Positions 41,764-50,646 of a DNA stretch of 64,000 nucleotides are shown here, one piece after another. The notes under the pieces are model-generated. The model was not told the origin of the DNA and ran no database searches. It saw nothing but the letters and a program-made list of their open reading frames with translations. The stretch's first letter is position 1. Every line of letters begins with the position of its first letter. The stretch is from Hymenobacter puniceus (GTDB lineage: Bacteria > Bacteroidota > Bacteroidia > Cytophagales > Hymenobacteraceae): positions 62,001 to 126,000 of the forward strand of contig NZ_JACSCX010000008.1 of NCBI RefSeq assembly GCF_014333525.1. The letters run 5' to 3'. A program made the translations under genes and the position numbers.

Positions 41764-42276
41764 ATGACTGCACTCGAACAAGCCCCACGTAGGGGCAAAA
41801 ATGATCATTATGCCATTTATGTTCGCCAAGAAGCCGTCCGGTTGGTCGAGTCGGGTTTGTCGCAACAGGCTGTCCGGCAGCAGTTCGGTGTGGGCCACAT
41901 GACGCTGCTGGCGTGGCTCAAGCGCTACGGCACCGCCGTATACGCGCAGATGCGCCGTAAACAATTCACCGCCGCCCAGAAGCAGCAGATTGCCCGGGAG
42001 TTACTCGATGGCCGCCTGAGCGAAGACAAGGCTCTGCTCAAATACGAGTTGCGCCTAAAAAAGACCTTGCGCCAGTGGGTAGCCGCATACCGAGCCAGCG
42101 AGTCGGGGCGATTCACGACTGAGCCAGATCCGCCTGCCGACGCCGGCACCCCACTGGCGGCACAGCTGCGGCAGGCGCAGTGGCAAATCGAAGCCCTGCA
42201 CACGCTCATCGACCAAGCAGAGGCAACTTATAAGATTGACATCCGAAAAAAGGCTGGTGCCAAGCCGTCGAAATAA
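41764..42276 (+). CDS. Transposase OrfA-like protein
   Basis: This 170-residue protein has an HTH near the start (VRQEAVRLVESGLSQQAVRQ, GVGHMTLLAWLKRYG) and a second HTH-like stretch (FTAAQKQQIARELLDGRLSE). Its C-terminal helix (LRQAQWQIEALHTLIDQAEA) is typical of IS3-type orfA zippers. orfB begins in the overlapping ATGCGCTGG at 42276. Transposition is unlikely because orfB is cut after about 35 codons. Confidence 0.75.
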   Translation: MTALEQAPRRGKNDHYAIYVRQEAVRLVESGLSQQAVRQQFGVGHMTLLAWLKRYGTAVYAQMRRKQFTAAQKQQIARELLDGRLSEDKALLKYELRLKKTLRQWVAAYRASESGRFTTEPDPPADAGTPLAAQLRQAQWQIEALHTLIDQAEATYKIDIRKKAGAKPSK

Positions 42277-42379
42277 TGCGCTGGAAGTACCCGCACGTAG
42301 GCGTGGGTACGCTCTGTGGGCTGTTTGGCAAGACGCGAAACGCATTCTACGACCACCAACGCCGAGCTACGGCGCAGGC
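42276..42379 (+). pseudogene. Truncated transposase OrfB fragment
   Basis: The first 34 codons of an IS3-type orfB are present: MRWKYPHVGVGTLCGLFGKT, then NAFYDHQRR. At the ALL codons around 42380 the sequence switches to IS3 copy B on the other strand, with no terminal repeat at the junction. A deletion, not a clean insertion, made the junction. Confidence 0.65.
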
Positions 42380-42904
42380 CTTGCTCACCAGGTCTTCGGG
42401 CATCGTCTCGCGCACGTCCCAGCCCACGACTTTGCGCGAGCAGCGGTCGAGCCACACGGCCAAATACAGCCAGCCGCCGCCTTGGCGGGGCAGTTACGTG
42501 ATGTCGCCGATCCACACCCGGTTCGGGGCGGTGGGGGCCGGCTGGCCCAGCAAGCGGTTGGGCGCGGCGCGCACCGCCGGGTCGGAATCGGTGGTGCGCG
42601 CCGCCGCAAACGAGCGGGGCTGCTGGGCGCGCAGGCCGTAGGCTTTGAGCACGCGGCGAATGCGCCAACGGCCCACCGCATGGCCCTGGGCCTGCACTTC
42701 GGCGCGGAGTCGGCGCGTGCCGTAGCGCTGGCTGTGATAGGCAAACGCCTCGCGCACGGCTACTTGCCAGACCGGTTCGACCGTCGGCACCTGCCGGCGG
42801 CGCTGCCAGGCGTAGTAGGCGGCCGGGGCCACGCGCAGTACCTGGCAGAGCTGGCGCACGGGCACTCGGGCAGCGCGCTGGGCAATGTGCTGGTAGGCGC
42901 TCAC
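42380..42904 (-). pseudogene. IS3-family OrfB, truncated with early stop
   Basis: The frame begins MSAYQHIAQRAARVPVRQLC and matches copy A with scattered changes (RRRQVPTVEPV for RAGQQPVAEPA). The codon after GDIT is TAA where copy A has TAC, so the protein stops at 42494. Similar coding continues past the stop (LPRQGGGWLYLAVW) until the truncation near 42380. The enzyme lacks two of its three acidic residues. Confidence 0.75.
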
Positions 42905-43203
42905 CGGGTCGGTTGGCCGAAGATGACCAAGGCTTTTTTTAAAATGTCGAGCTCCTGCTCGGCCCGTTTGAGACGGGCGCGCAGGGCGCGGACCTCCGGG
43001 TCGCGGGCCACTTCTTCGCTGCCCACCTCGGCCACGAGCTGCGCCTGCTGCCAGCGGTAGAGCAGCTTGGGGCTGATGCCCAACTGCCGGGCGGCCGCCT
43101 GCGTGCTGCGGCTCTCGCCGGCCAGGCGCAGGGCCTCGGCCTTAAACGCCTCGTCGTATTTACGCCGTTTGTCGGGCGACGACCCGCTGGTTTTGGTTGC
43201 CAT
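42901..43203 (-). CDS. IS3-family transposase OrfA (copy B)
   Basis: The 100-residue protein is identical in sequence to copy A OrfA (38050-38352), including RKYDEAFKAEALRLAGESR and the A7G frameshift region. Identity in OrfA but not in OrfB points to a mosaic history. With orfB defective it cannot move by itself, although the OrfA protein could still act on copy A. Confidence 0.75.
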   Translation of the reverse strand: MATKTSGSSPDKRRKYDEAFKAEALRLAGESRSTQAAARQLGISPKLLYRWQQAQLVAEVGSEEVARDPEVRALRARLKRAEQELDILKKALVIFGQPTR

Positions 43204-43254
43204 AACAGAAGAAATATACGTCCTTCTTCTGTCCGCCATCCCTAGACCACCTCA

Positions 43255-43576
43255 CCACGTGCTGGCGCAGCTGGTCGAGGCAATCCTGCACCTTGCGCTT
43301 GCGCTCATCGAGGTCGACGCGGGCCCAGTCGGCGGCTTCTTTTTTGGCGGCTTGCACGGCGCGCAAGGCGGTGGCGTGGTCGAGCATAGGCAGCCAGCCG
43401 AGTTGGGTGCCATCAATGGGGGAAATAAACTCACGCGGGGCCCCGGGCTCCTGCCAGCGACCTTCCATCAGGTTCAGAAATCCGTTGCCATCGGCCGTAA
43501 ATACTTCGGGCGTAACGGCTTTCATCTGGCTCAGCAGGCTGCTGAATTCCACTTGAGGCGAAATGATTTTGGGCAT
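43255..43576 (-). pseudogene. Aldehyde dehydrogenase N-terminal fragment, disrupted by IS3 copy B
   Basis: From ATG 43576 the frame gives MPKIISPQVEFSSLLSQMKA, NGFLNLMEGRWQEPGAPREF, SPIDGTQLGWLPMLDHATAL and AAKKEAADWARVDLDERKRK. This is the start of an ALDH-family enzyme: the strand, FISPIDG, and ADWARVD. The IS inverted repeat cuts it at 43254 after about 107 residues. The catalytic Cys/Glu and the rest are absent from this window. Confidence 0.6.
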
Positions 43577-43644
43577 GAGAATAAGGGCAAATGGGGTAAA
43601 AGGAGAGTTTTAGACGAGATGCAAGATTAGGCAGACCGACTGCT

Positions 43645-43808
43645 TCAGGCCGCTTGAGCGAGGCGTCGACAAAGGCAGCCTTCCACATCGCGCACGATGG
43701 CAAGCCCAGCAATTTCTTCGTTCGGAATCTGCACCTCGTAGTAAGTTTCGAGGTCGCCGACCTGTTCCAGCCGCGCCAGGGTAGTGAGGTCCAAGTCTTC
43801 AAGAAGAC
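43645..43808 (-). pseudogene. Acyl-carrier-protein-like C-terminal fragment
   Basis: The frame reads DLDLTTLARLEQVGDLETYY, then EVQIPNEEIAGLAIVRDVEG and RLAQAA before the stop at 43645. The pattern DLD, a helix, then IPNEEI resembles the second half of acyl carrier proteins, although the DSL phosphopantetheine site would lie to the right, where the 26-bp repeat cuts in at 43809. It could be a different small protein. It is directly upstream of the ALDH fragment. Confidence 0.35.
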
Positions 43809-43830
43809 GAGAGCATCAAAAAGTGTGGGA
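43809..43830 (+). repeat. Dispersed 26-bp repeat, copy 5 (partial)
   Basis: It shares the core GAGCATCAAAAAGTGTGGG but diverges in the last bases (ACC instead of GCAG). It interrupts the ACP-like fragment, as expected for the end of an inserted element. Confidence 0.65.
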
Positions 43831-43975
43831 CCGTAAGAACTGCACCATAATTCAATTTATTGAGCTTAAATCACTGTTTGTCAATATATTACTTATTGCA
43901 TATGATCCAGGGCATCGTCGTTTCATGATAATGAGACAGGTTAACGAAAAAGCAGGTGGCGACCACTACAAAACA

Positions 43976-44007
43976 AAAGCTGGCTGACCGCATGGCCAGC
44001 CAGCTTT
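43976..44007 (-). terminator. Rho-independent terminator of the PUL
   Basis: AAAGCTGGCTG pairs with CAGCCAGCTTT around a 10-nt loop. The minus strand then reads TTTTGTTTTG. It lies about 30 bp after the stop at 44038 and should end the long minus-strand locus. Confidence 0.8.
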
Positions 44008-44037
44008 ACAGGCCCTCAACTGCCTGGTTTAAAAAAG

Positions 44038-47000
44038 TTATTTAAGCAGTACCAGGCGCCGAGTTTCCACTAGGCCGTTACTCACCAAACGGCAGGTGTA
44101 AACGCCGGCCGGTAGGTCGCGACCATCTAGCACGAGCGAGTAGTCACGACCGGTTTCAGCCACGGCATCGAAAAGCGTGCGCACCAGCTGGCCCATGGCG
44201 CTGTACACCTGCACTTGAGTGGCACCCGTATGGGCTGGTCTGAAATGCACGGCTGCGCTCGTCGTGAACGGATTGGGATAGGTTTCAAACATTAATCCCA
44301 GGGCATTCCCTGATCCTGGACGCGGGGCCGCAGTTCCGTTCCCCCGAACGGCAGCTGTAGCGCAGGCCCCAAGTTGGTCGCCGTGCTGGGCCAGGTGCGT
44401 GGCCACGGCTTGCGGCGCAATGCACAGTTCGTTGCCGTTGTGGCACAGCAGCACCTTGTCGTTTTTGTTGCCGCAGCGCACGTCCAGCACTGTCAGCGTA
44501 ACGCTTGCGCTGGCTGAGCAGCCGAACTCGTTGGTGGCCACCACGGTGAAGGTATACGTGCCGGCTGCCGTCGGCGTAAATACCGGGTTAGCGGTCATAG
44601 CGCTGCTCAGGCTCGTGGCGGGAAACCACTGGTAGGTGGTGGCCGCCGCCGGCGAGGTGCCGTTCGAGGCGGTGAGCGTCAGATTTTGCGCCCCATAGCC
44701 CAGCGCCAGGGTAGTGGGCGGCAGGCCGGTGGCGGTGTTATCCGTCCGGCTCACGGCAATGGCAGGGGCCGGCGTGGTGCCGACGACAATCATGAGGGCG
44801 GTACCCGTAGCGACGTTGCCGTTCACGTCCGTCACGGTCAGAGTCACGGTGTTTTCGCCGAGGTTGGCGCAGTCGAAGCTGGTTCTATCCAAGGCGAGCG
44901 ACTGCACGCCGCAGGCGTCGGTCGAGCCGTTGTCGACAGCGACGGCAGTGACGGCGGCGCGGCCGTTCACCAGCTGCACCGTGATGTTCTGGGTGCGCAC
45001 GACGGGGGCCGTTTGGTCACGCACCGTCACGCCTTGGGTAGCCGTAGCCACGCTGCCATCCACGAAAGCAAAGGTCCAGGTGATGGTGTAGGTGCCCTGA
45101 GCGGAATAGCTGGTCGGGTCGGTAGTAGTGGCCAGCACAGCGGGACCGCAGTTGTCGGGCGCGGTGGGCGTGGTGGCCGTCACGGCGCATTCCCCGGTAA
45201 GGGCTGCCAGCTCGATGGCCGGCCGGGTGGCCGTCAACGCTTCTACGGGCAGGCTGTAGCGCGAGACCAGCGCCGCGCCGAGGGTGCGCACGCGGTAGGA
45301 ATAGCGGGTGGCGAAGGGTAGACACTGCTCAGTGTAGGCGGTGGCGTTCGGCCCCAGGGTAGCTACCCGCGTGTACGTCACCCCGTTCGGGGAACGGTCT
45401 ACTTCGAAACCGGTTTCGTCGGCGGCGTTATCGGTCCAGTTGAGCGTGATAGTCGTGCCCGTCACCGTGGCCGCGAGGGCTGCGGGAGGGGCGAGCACGG
45501 CATCGCGCAATCCCTGGATGTAGCGCACGTTGCCTGTTCCGAACCCAAAGCCCCAGTTCACGCTCTGGTCTTTCGAGATGAGGGCGTTGTTGCCTGCGTA
45601 GTCGGCCAGTTGCTGGGTGGGGTTGGTGGGGTAGTGGAACGAGCTGGGCGTACCGCCGGCGTCCTCGTTCGGTGACACCAACTTGGGGCTGGTCACCGCC
45701 TGGAAGTTGGCCGACGGCGCACCACCCGGCCCGCCGCCGCGGGTGCCGAAGGCGTGAATGGCCTCGGCCGTGCCCGTCGGGTCGCCGGTCTTGATGACTA
45801 CCAGATCAGTCTGGGTGATGTTGAAGATGTTGGGTGCTCCGACGTTGGTGACGTAGGCCGCGTTTTCCAGTAGCAGGTCCAGCGTGAAATCCGCGGCGTT
45901 GACGTCCTGCACGTAGCCCGTGGGCCCGGCCAGCTTACGCAGCACGATGGTGGTGCCCGCGCGCAGGTCCTGCCAGAACGGGATGTTGTTGAAGCGGTAC
46001 TTACCCCCGTTGTCGGCGGTGGTGTTGGTTTCAAAGTCCTTCACCACCAGGTTGCGGATGTCGAGGTGGTCGCGGGTCACGAGCAGCTCCACGGCATCGA
46101 AGCGGCCGTCGCCGTCGTTGCTGCCGTTGTACACCCGGTTCACCACGATGGCCCCGGCCGGTACCGTGGGCGCGGGCGGCGCCACGGCCGCTCGCAGCGC
46201 GTTGATGTAGGCAATGTTAGCCGCCCCGAAACCAGCGCCAAAATTTAGGTTGAGGTCGGTGGAGTTGGCGGCTTTCACGCCGTCGTAGTCGGCCACGCTT
46301 TGCGTGGCGCTCAGCGGGTACTGAAACGACGACCCGCCGGTGAGCGCTGCCGATACCAGCTTGGGGCTGGCCACGCCCGCAAACAAGGGGGAGTTGGCGC
46401 CGTTGTTGGAGGCCAGGGCGTGCACGGCGTTGGTCACGCCGTTGGCGCTGCCAGTTTTCAGCAGTACCATGTCGGTGCCGGTGATGTTGAACACCTGCCC
46501 GGCTGCTGCGAGCGGGGTCAGGTAGGTGGTGTTTTCCAGGGGTAGGTCCAGCTTGAAGTCGGCGACGTCGAGGTCGGCCGAGTAGCCGGCAATGTTGGCC
46601 CCCAGGCGGCGCAGCACGATGGTGGTGCCGCTGCGCAAGTCCTTCCACAAAGCATTATCGGCGAACTGAAACTTGCCGCCATTGTCGGCGGTCAGGTTGC
46701 TTTCGAAGTCTTTGATAATCAAGCCGCGAATATCCAGGCGGTCTTTCACGACCAGTAGCTCCACGGCGTCGGACTGGCCGGTAGCGTCGTTGGTGAGGTT
46801 GAAAATCCGGTTCACGACGATGCCCGACATGGCTTCCTCGGCAAAGGTGAGCGAGGATATGTTGAAGCCGCTTCGCACCAGGTCGAGCTTGAGCGTGGCG
46901 TTGGCGCTGGCCTCCAGGTACACGTTGCTGATGACCAGGTCCTGGTAGGTGCCGTAGCCGGCGGTGGCGGGCACGGGGATGACACCGGTTTTGTCCACGT

Positions 47001-48954
47001 CGTTCACCGACAGGCGCAGCGAGCCGCTGCCAACCCCGGAAATGCGGGCCGTAACCTTGTAAATGCCGGTCCGGGTGATGTTGACCGAGTACTTCAGCCA
47101 CTCGCCATCGGCTGAGTAGCCCACGTTGCCCACGCCAGCGTTGCTGTTCTCGGTGTCGACTGACTCGTTGGCCCGGGGCACGGTGGCGTCGCGCACGGCA
47201 CCCTGATTAGCTACGTCCGAGTCGTTGTAGGCCGCGCCCTGGCCGCCGAAGTCAAACTCCACGGCCTTCACCAGGCCCGGCAGCGGGGCCGGACTGCCCA
47301 GAAACGGCGTGCGCACGCAGCTGCTTACCTGCACGTAGGCCGGCTTGCGGACCACGATGGTCGTGTCGGGGTTTACCAGCGTCAGCGTCACGTCTTTGGC
47401 CCCGGCCGTGGCGTAGGTCACGGCGAAGGGGCCCTTGCCGGTGGCCGTGGCAGGCGTTGCGCCGGTACCGAAATCCCAGGTGAGCGAAGTGGCGCTGCCC
47501 AGCACTGAGGCCGAGTAGGTCACCGCCTCCGGGGCCACGCAAGCCTGGGTTCTGTCGGCCGCAAAGGAGGCAAGGGTGTAGTTCTGGTTAGGCCCCAGGT
47601 AGGTGGGCGGCAGCGTGCTCTGGGCGTGCTGCAGCGAATAGATGATTTTGCGGGTTAGCTGCCCCTGCGCGTTGAACAGCAGCACCAGCGTCGACTGGGC
47701 GAAGAGCTTGCTGGAGTAGGAGGCGTTGAGGCCGGCCGGCACGTTGATGCTGAGCGGGGCCGAGCCGGGCCCGGCGGTTGCGTTCAGCTGCAGGGTGAAG
47801 TCGTAGTCCGTGGCCTCACTTTCGTTGAGCAGCATCACGGCCGTGGTGCCGTTGTCGGTGCTGCTGAGCACCTTCACCAGCGCCTGGTTGTCGGTGGCGT
47901 TGAGGTTGGTGCCGTGCATATTCTCGGCCACCAGCATCTCGTGCCAGAACGCCGAGCGCGGCTTGATGGTGGCCGCCGTGGGGCCGTCGAGGTAGCCCAA
48001 ATCGCCCACGCCGCGGGCGCCGCCGCCCTCGTGAATGGACCAGGGCTGCATCGAGAGGCCCTCGTACTTCATGCCTACCCCAAACACCTCGGCCCAGTAC
48101 TGGCCGTTGAGGAAGGAGTGCACGCCCACGCCCTCCACCGTGTTGGCAGTAGGGTTGGCATAATCGATGTTGAACTCGGTGAGGGCCCAGCGCAGCGCGT
48201 CGGCGCCGCTGCGGCCGTGCCTGGCGTTGGCGGCAGCCATCAGGCCCAGCAGGTTGGTCACGTTGTTGGTCAGGTTGGTGGTGGCGTTCACCACCTGGGC
48301 CCGCGTCTGGGTGCCCGCGAAGGGGTAGGTGTGAAAGCTGATGACGTCGATGTAGTAGCGGCCGTTGGCGTCGCGGCCGGTGATGTCGTTGGCGCCGCCC
48401 ACTAGGGCGGGGAAGTAGCCATTGTAGGCGGCATTTTCCGGGCCCACGGTCAGGATAGTGGGGTCCACGGCCTTCATGGCCATGGCGAAGGCCTTGATGT
48501 AGGCTTCCACGCCGGCCACGGGGGTGGGGTTGGGGTGCGAGGCATTGTTCAGGTCGGGCTCGTTGCCGATAATCCAGTACCTGATGTTGCGGCCCATGGT
48601 GATGTTGACGTGCTGCACGACTTGCGCGGCTTGCGCCGCCGTAAACCGGCCGCGCCCTTCTGAGACCTGCACCATGGGCTCGGCGCCAATGCGGCGTACC
48701 GAGTCAATCAGGGCGATGTATTGGGCGTTGGTGACTAAGTTAGAATTGACGCCGTTGCCGCCGATACGAATCATCTGCACCTTGGACTGCCGTACCACCG
48801 GCCAGAGCCGGTCGAGCTGCCCGTTGAACACCTGCGAGCCCAGCGCCGTGGGCAGCCAGGCGTTTTGGCCCGCCAGGTAGGGCGAAATGGCCTGGCTACG
48901 GGCCGATGTCACGGCCAGCCAGCCCAACGCCAGCAGAAGTAGGATTTTTTTCAT
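44038..48954 (-). CDS. Giant secreted multidomain glycoside hydrolase, paralogue of 824-5725
   Basis: From ATG 48954 the protein has 1638 residues. A 39-residue in-frame extension upstream has no signal peptide, so it is rejected. The domain order is the same as at 824-5725: signal peptide (MKKILLLLALGWLAVTSA), GH-A-like barrel with YWIIGNEPDLNN and WALTEFNIDY, PKD, CBM6-like (GVGNVGYSADGEWLKYSVNI), two lamin-tail-like repeats, FN3, HYR, the Cys/His module (VLLCHNGNELCIA) and a T9SS tail. It is the last gene of the PUL. A LacI-type operator lies upstream at 49164-49185. The substrate is unknown. Confidence 0.85.
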   Translation of the reverse strand: MKKILLLLALGWLAVTSARSQAISPYLAGQNAWLPTALGSQVFNGQLDRLWPVVRQSKVQMIRIGGNGVNSNLVTNAQYIALIDSVRRIGAEPMVQVSEGRGRFTAAQAAQVVQHVNITMGRNIRYWIIGNEPDLNNASHPNPTPVAGVEAYIKAFAMAMKAVDPTILTVGPENAAYNGYFPALVGGANDITGRDANGRYYIDVISFHTYPFAGTQTRAQVVNATTNLTNNVTNLLGLMAAANARHGRSGADALRWALTEFNIDYANPTANTVEGVGVHSFLNGQYWAEVFGVGMKYEGLSMQPWSIHEGGGARGVGDLGYLDGPTAATIKPRSAFWHEMLVAENMHGTNLNATDNQALVKVLSSTDNGTTAVMLLNESEATDYDFTLQLNATAGPGSAPLSINVPAGLNASYSSKLFAQSTLVLLFNAQGQLTRKIIYSLQHAQSTLPPTYLGPNQNYTLASFAADRTQACVAPEAVTYSASVLGSATSLTWDFGTGATPATATGKGPFAVTYATAGAKDVTLTLVNPDTTIVVRKPAYVQVSSCVRTPFLGSPAPLPGLVKAVEFDFGGQGAAYNDSDVANQGAVRDATVPRANESVDTENSNAGVGNVGYSADGEWLKYSVNITRTGIYKVTARISGVGSGSLRLSVNDVDKTGVIPVPATAGYGTYQDLVISNVYLEASANATLKLDLVRSGFNISSLTFAEEAMSGIVVNRIFNLTNDATGQSDAVELLVVKDRLDIRGLIIKDFESNLTADNGGKFQFADNALWKDLRSGTTIVLRRLGANIAGYSADLDVADFKLDLPLENTTYLTPLAAAGQVFNITGTDMVLLKTGSANGVTNAVHALASNNGANSPLFAGVASPKLVSAALTGGSSFQYPLSATQSVADYDGVKAANSTDLNLNFGAGFGAANIAYINALRAAVAPPAPTVPAGAIVVNRVYNGSNDGDGRFDAVELLVTRDHLDIRNLVVKDFETNTTADNGGKYRFNNIPFWQDLRAGTTIVLRKLAGPTGYVQDVNAADFTLDLLLENAAYVTNVGAPNIFNITQTDLVVIKTGDPTGTAEAIHAFGTRGGGPGGAPSANFQAVTSPKLVSPNEDAGGTPSSFHYPTNPTQQLADYAGNNALISKDQSVNWGFGFGTGNVRYIQGLRDAVLAPPAALAATVTGTTITLNWTDNAADETGFEVDRSPNGVTYTRVATLGPNATAYTEQCLPFATRYSYRVRTLGAALVSRYSLPVEALTATRPAIELAALTGECAVTATTPTAPDNCGPAVLATTTDPTSYSAQGTYTITWTFAFVDGSVATATQGVTVRDQTAPVVRTQNITVQLVNGRAAVTAVAVDNGSTDACGVQSLALDRTSFDCANLGENTVTLTVTDVNGNVATGTALMIVVGTTPAPAIAVSRTDNTATGLPPTTLALGYGAQNLTLTASNGTSPAAATTYQWFPATSLSSAMTANPVFTPTAAGTYTFTVVATNEFGCSASASVTLTVLDVRCGNKNDKVLLCHNGNELCIAPQAVATHLAQHGDQLGACATAAVRGNGTAAPRPGSGNALGLMFETYPNPFTTSAAVHFRPAHTGATQVQVYSAMGQLVRTLFDAVAETGRDYSLVLDGRDLPAGVYTCRLVSNGLVETRRLVLLK

Positions 48955-49329
48955 GAGGAGGAGTGGGATGGTAAGGCAGTTGGTTTCCCCGGGAAGAGAC
49001 CAGTGACGCCGGGTTGTTCTGGAGCGGATACGTGACGGTGAGACCTGGTCTGGAACCAGTGACGCACCCATTTATCAGAGGAGCGGAAACACCCGCTTTA
49101 ACCGGGTTAGGCAGTGGTTAAAGATATCGGCGTAAACAGCGTAAATAGTAGCGTATCAAGGTATTTATCTACGAAAACGTTTGCGGAGCCTGTGGCCGGA
49201 AACGCTGCTTGTGGCTGATCGGGCGCTACGCAAAAAAGGGGATGAAGCCGGGTATTACCCAACCTCATCCCCCAAGTGTCGGCGGTTTTTTTTACTGCAA
49301 CGGGCGCGTGTTTACTCTATTGTTCACGG
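48955..49329. other. Intergenic region with operator, 375 bp
   Basis: It holds the LacI-type operator and the probable promoter of the giant glycosidase. Plus-strand ORFs here are chance products of GC bias. No other feature is visible. Confidence 0.4.
49164..49185. promoter_or_regulatory. LacI-type operator, copy 1
   Basis: TTTATCTACG is followed by AAAACGTTTGCGG. The core CGAAAACGTTTGCG is an imperfect palindrome like LacI/CcpA-family sites. The 21-bp site matches 63750-63770 upstream of susC at all but two or three positions. Confidence 0.6.
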
Positions 49330-50493
49330 CTACAGCCCGCGCGCAATGCCCATTTCCAGGCCGCGCAACTCGGCCAGGCCGCGCAGCCGCCCGATGGCCG
49401 AGTAGCCGGGGTTGGTGCGTTTGTGCAGGTCGTCGAGCATCTGGTGGCCGTGGTCGGGGCGCATGGGCAGGTTGGTGTGGCGCTGGCGCATGACGAGTAC
49501 CAGCTCGCGCAGCACGGCGTACATGTCTACGTCACCTTCCAGGTGGTTGGACTCGTAGAAGTTGCCGGAGTCGTCGCGCTGGGTGCTGCGCAGGTGCAGG
49601 AAGTGGATGCGCCCGGCAAACTGCCGCACCATAGCGGGCAGGTCGTTGTCGGGGCGCACGCCAAAAGAGCCGGTGCAGAAACACAGGCCGTTGCGGACGG
49701 AGGGCACGGCGTCGGCCAGGGCCTGCACGTCGGCGGCGGTGCTCACCACGCGGGGCAGCCCCAGGATGGGGTAGGGCGGGTCGTCGGGGTGAATAGCGAG
49801 GTTGACGCCGACTTCCTCGGCCACGGGTACGATTGCGCGCAGAAACAGCACCAGATGCTCGCGCAGCTTCGCGGCGTCGATGCCGGCGTAGGCGTCCAGG
49901 GCCTGCTGAAACTGCCGGAGCGTGAAGCTTTCCTCGGAGCCCGGCAGCCCGGCAATGATGTTGCGCTGCAGCTGCAGCTGTTCGTCGTCGCTCATGCCGG
50001 CCAGCCGGGCTTCAGCCTGCGCCAACTCCTGGGCGGAATATTCGGCGCGGGCGCCGGGCCGCCGGAGCAGCAGCGCATCGAAAGCCACGAAGGCGGCGCG
50101 CTCGAAACGCAGGGCTTTGGAGCCATCCTCCAACTCGTAAGCCAGGTCAGTGCGGGTCCAGTCGAGCACCGGCATGAAGTTGTACGTGACGGTGTGGATG
50201 CCGCACTCAGCCAGGTGGCGTAGTGTCTGCTGGTAATTCAGGATGTAGCGCGGGAAGTCGCCGGTGCGGGTTTTGATGTGCTCGTGCACCGGCACGCTTT
50301 CCACCAAGCTCCAGGTCAGGCCCGCGGCGGCTACTTCCTGCTGGCGGTGCCGGATTTCAGCCACCGGCCACACCTCGCCATTCGGCACGTGGTGCAGGGC
50401 CGACACCACATCAGTGGCGCCGGCCTGGCGGATGTCGGATAGGCTAACCGGGTCGTTGGGGCCGTACCAGCGCCAGCTTTGAATTAAGGGCAT
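49330..50493 (-). CDS. uxuA: Mannonate dehydratase
   Basis: This 387-residue protein begins MPLIQSWRWYGPNDPVSLSD, as do UxuA enzymes. Further signatures are GATDVVSALHHVPNGEVW, TVTYNFMPVLDWTRTDL and the metal and substrate region AIHPDDPP, SVRNGLCFCTGSFGVRPDN and EGDVDMYAVL, then MRPDHGHQMLDD. It dehydrates D-mannonate to KDG in the cytoplasm. It follows the SDR gene with a REP-like hairpin between. Full length. Confidence 0.95.
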   Translation of the reverse strand: MPLIQSWRWYGPNDPVSLSDIRQAGATDVVSALHHVPNGEVWPVAEIRHRQQEVAAAGLTWSLVESVPVHEHIKTRTGDFPRYILNYQQTLRHLAECGIHTVTYNFMPVLDWTRTDLAYELEDGSKALRFERAAFVAFDALLLRRPGARAEYSAQELAQAEARLAGMSDDEQLQLQRNIIAGLPGSEESFTLRQFQQALDAYAGIDAAKLREHLVLFLRAIVPVAEEVGVNLAIHPDDPPYPILGLPRVVSTAADVQALADAVPSVRNGLCFCTGSFGVRPDNDLPAMVRQFAGRIHFLHLRSTQRDDSGNFYESNHLEGDVDMYAVLRELVLVMRQRHTNLPMRPDHGHQMLDDLHKRTNPGYSAIGRLRGLAELRGLEMGIARGL

Positions 50494-50529
50494 AGTTGAA
50501 AGTGGGGGGGAGGTGTCTGGTTTACTTGA

Positions 50530-50626
50530 CCGTCATGCTGAGCTTGCTGAAGCATCTCTACCTCTGGCTAATCAGTAAGCATTGCTACGAAGCGGTAGAG
50601 ATGCTTCGGCAAGCTCAGCATGACGG
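50530..50626. repeat. REP-like hairpin, copy 1
   Basis: CCGTCATGCTGAGCTTGC and GCATCTCTACC at 50530-50562 pair with GGTAGAGATGC and GCAAGCTCAGCATGACGG at 50594-50626. It is followed by TTTTT on the plus strand. A related copy lies at 53964-54061. It may shape mRNA between the SDR and uxuA. Confidence 0.75.
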
Positions 50627-50646
50627 TTTTTCGCACACAATCAGAA

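Larger units (their letters stand above)
41724..42379 (+). mobile_element. Truncated IS remnant (IS3-type, second family)
   Basis: It includes orfA (41764-42276) and the start of orfB (42276-42379). The left end probably starts TGTCTCGTCCGG near 41724, which is an inference. The right side ends abruptly where IS3 copy B begins, so about two-thirds of orfB and the right end are missing. Confidence 0.6.
42380..43254 (-). mobile_element. IS3-family insertion sequence, copy B (3' truncated)
   Basis: The inner end carries the same inverted repeat (CTAGACCACCTCA, 43242-43254) as copy A. The coding order is orfA then orfB on the minus strand, with the last third missing. Copies A and B face each other across 3.1 kb and could support inversion of the cassette between them. 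Confidence 0.8.
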
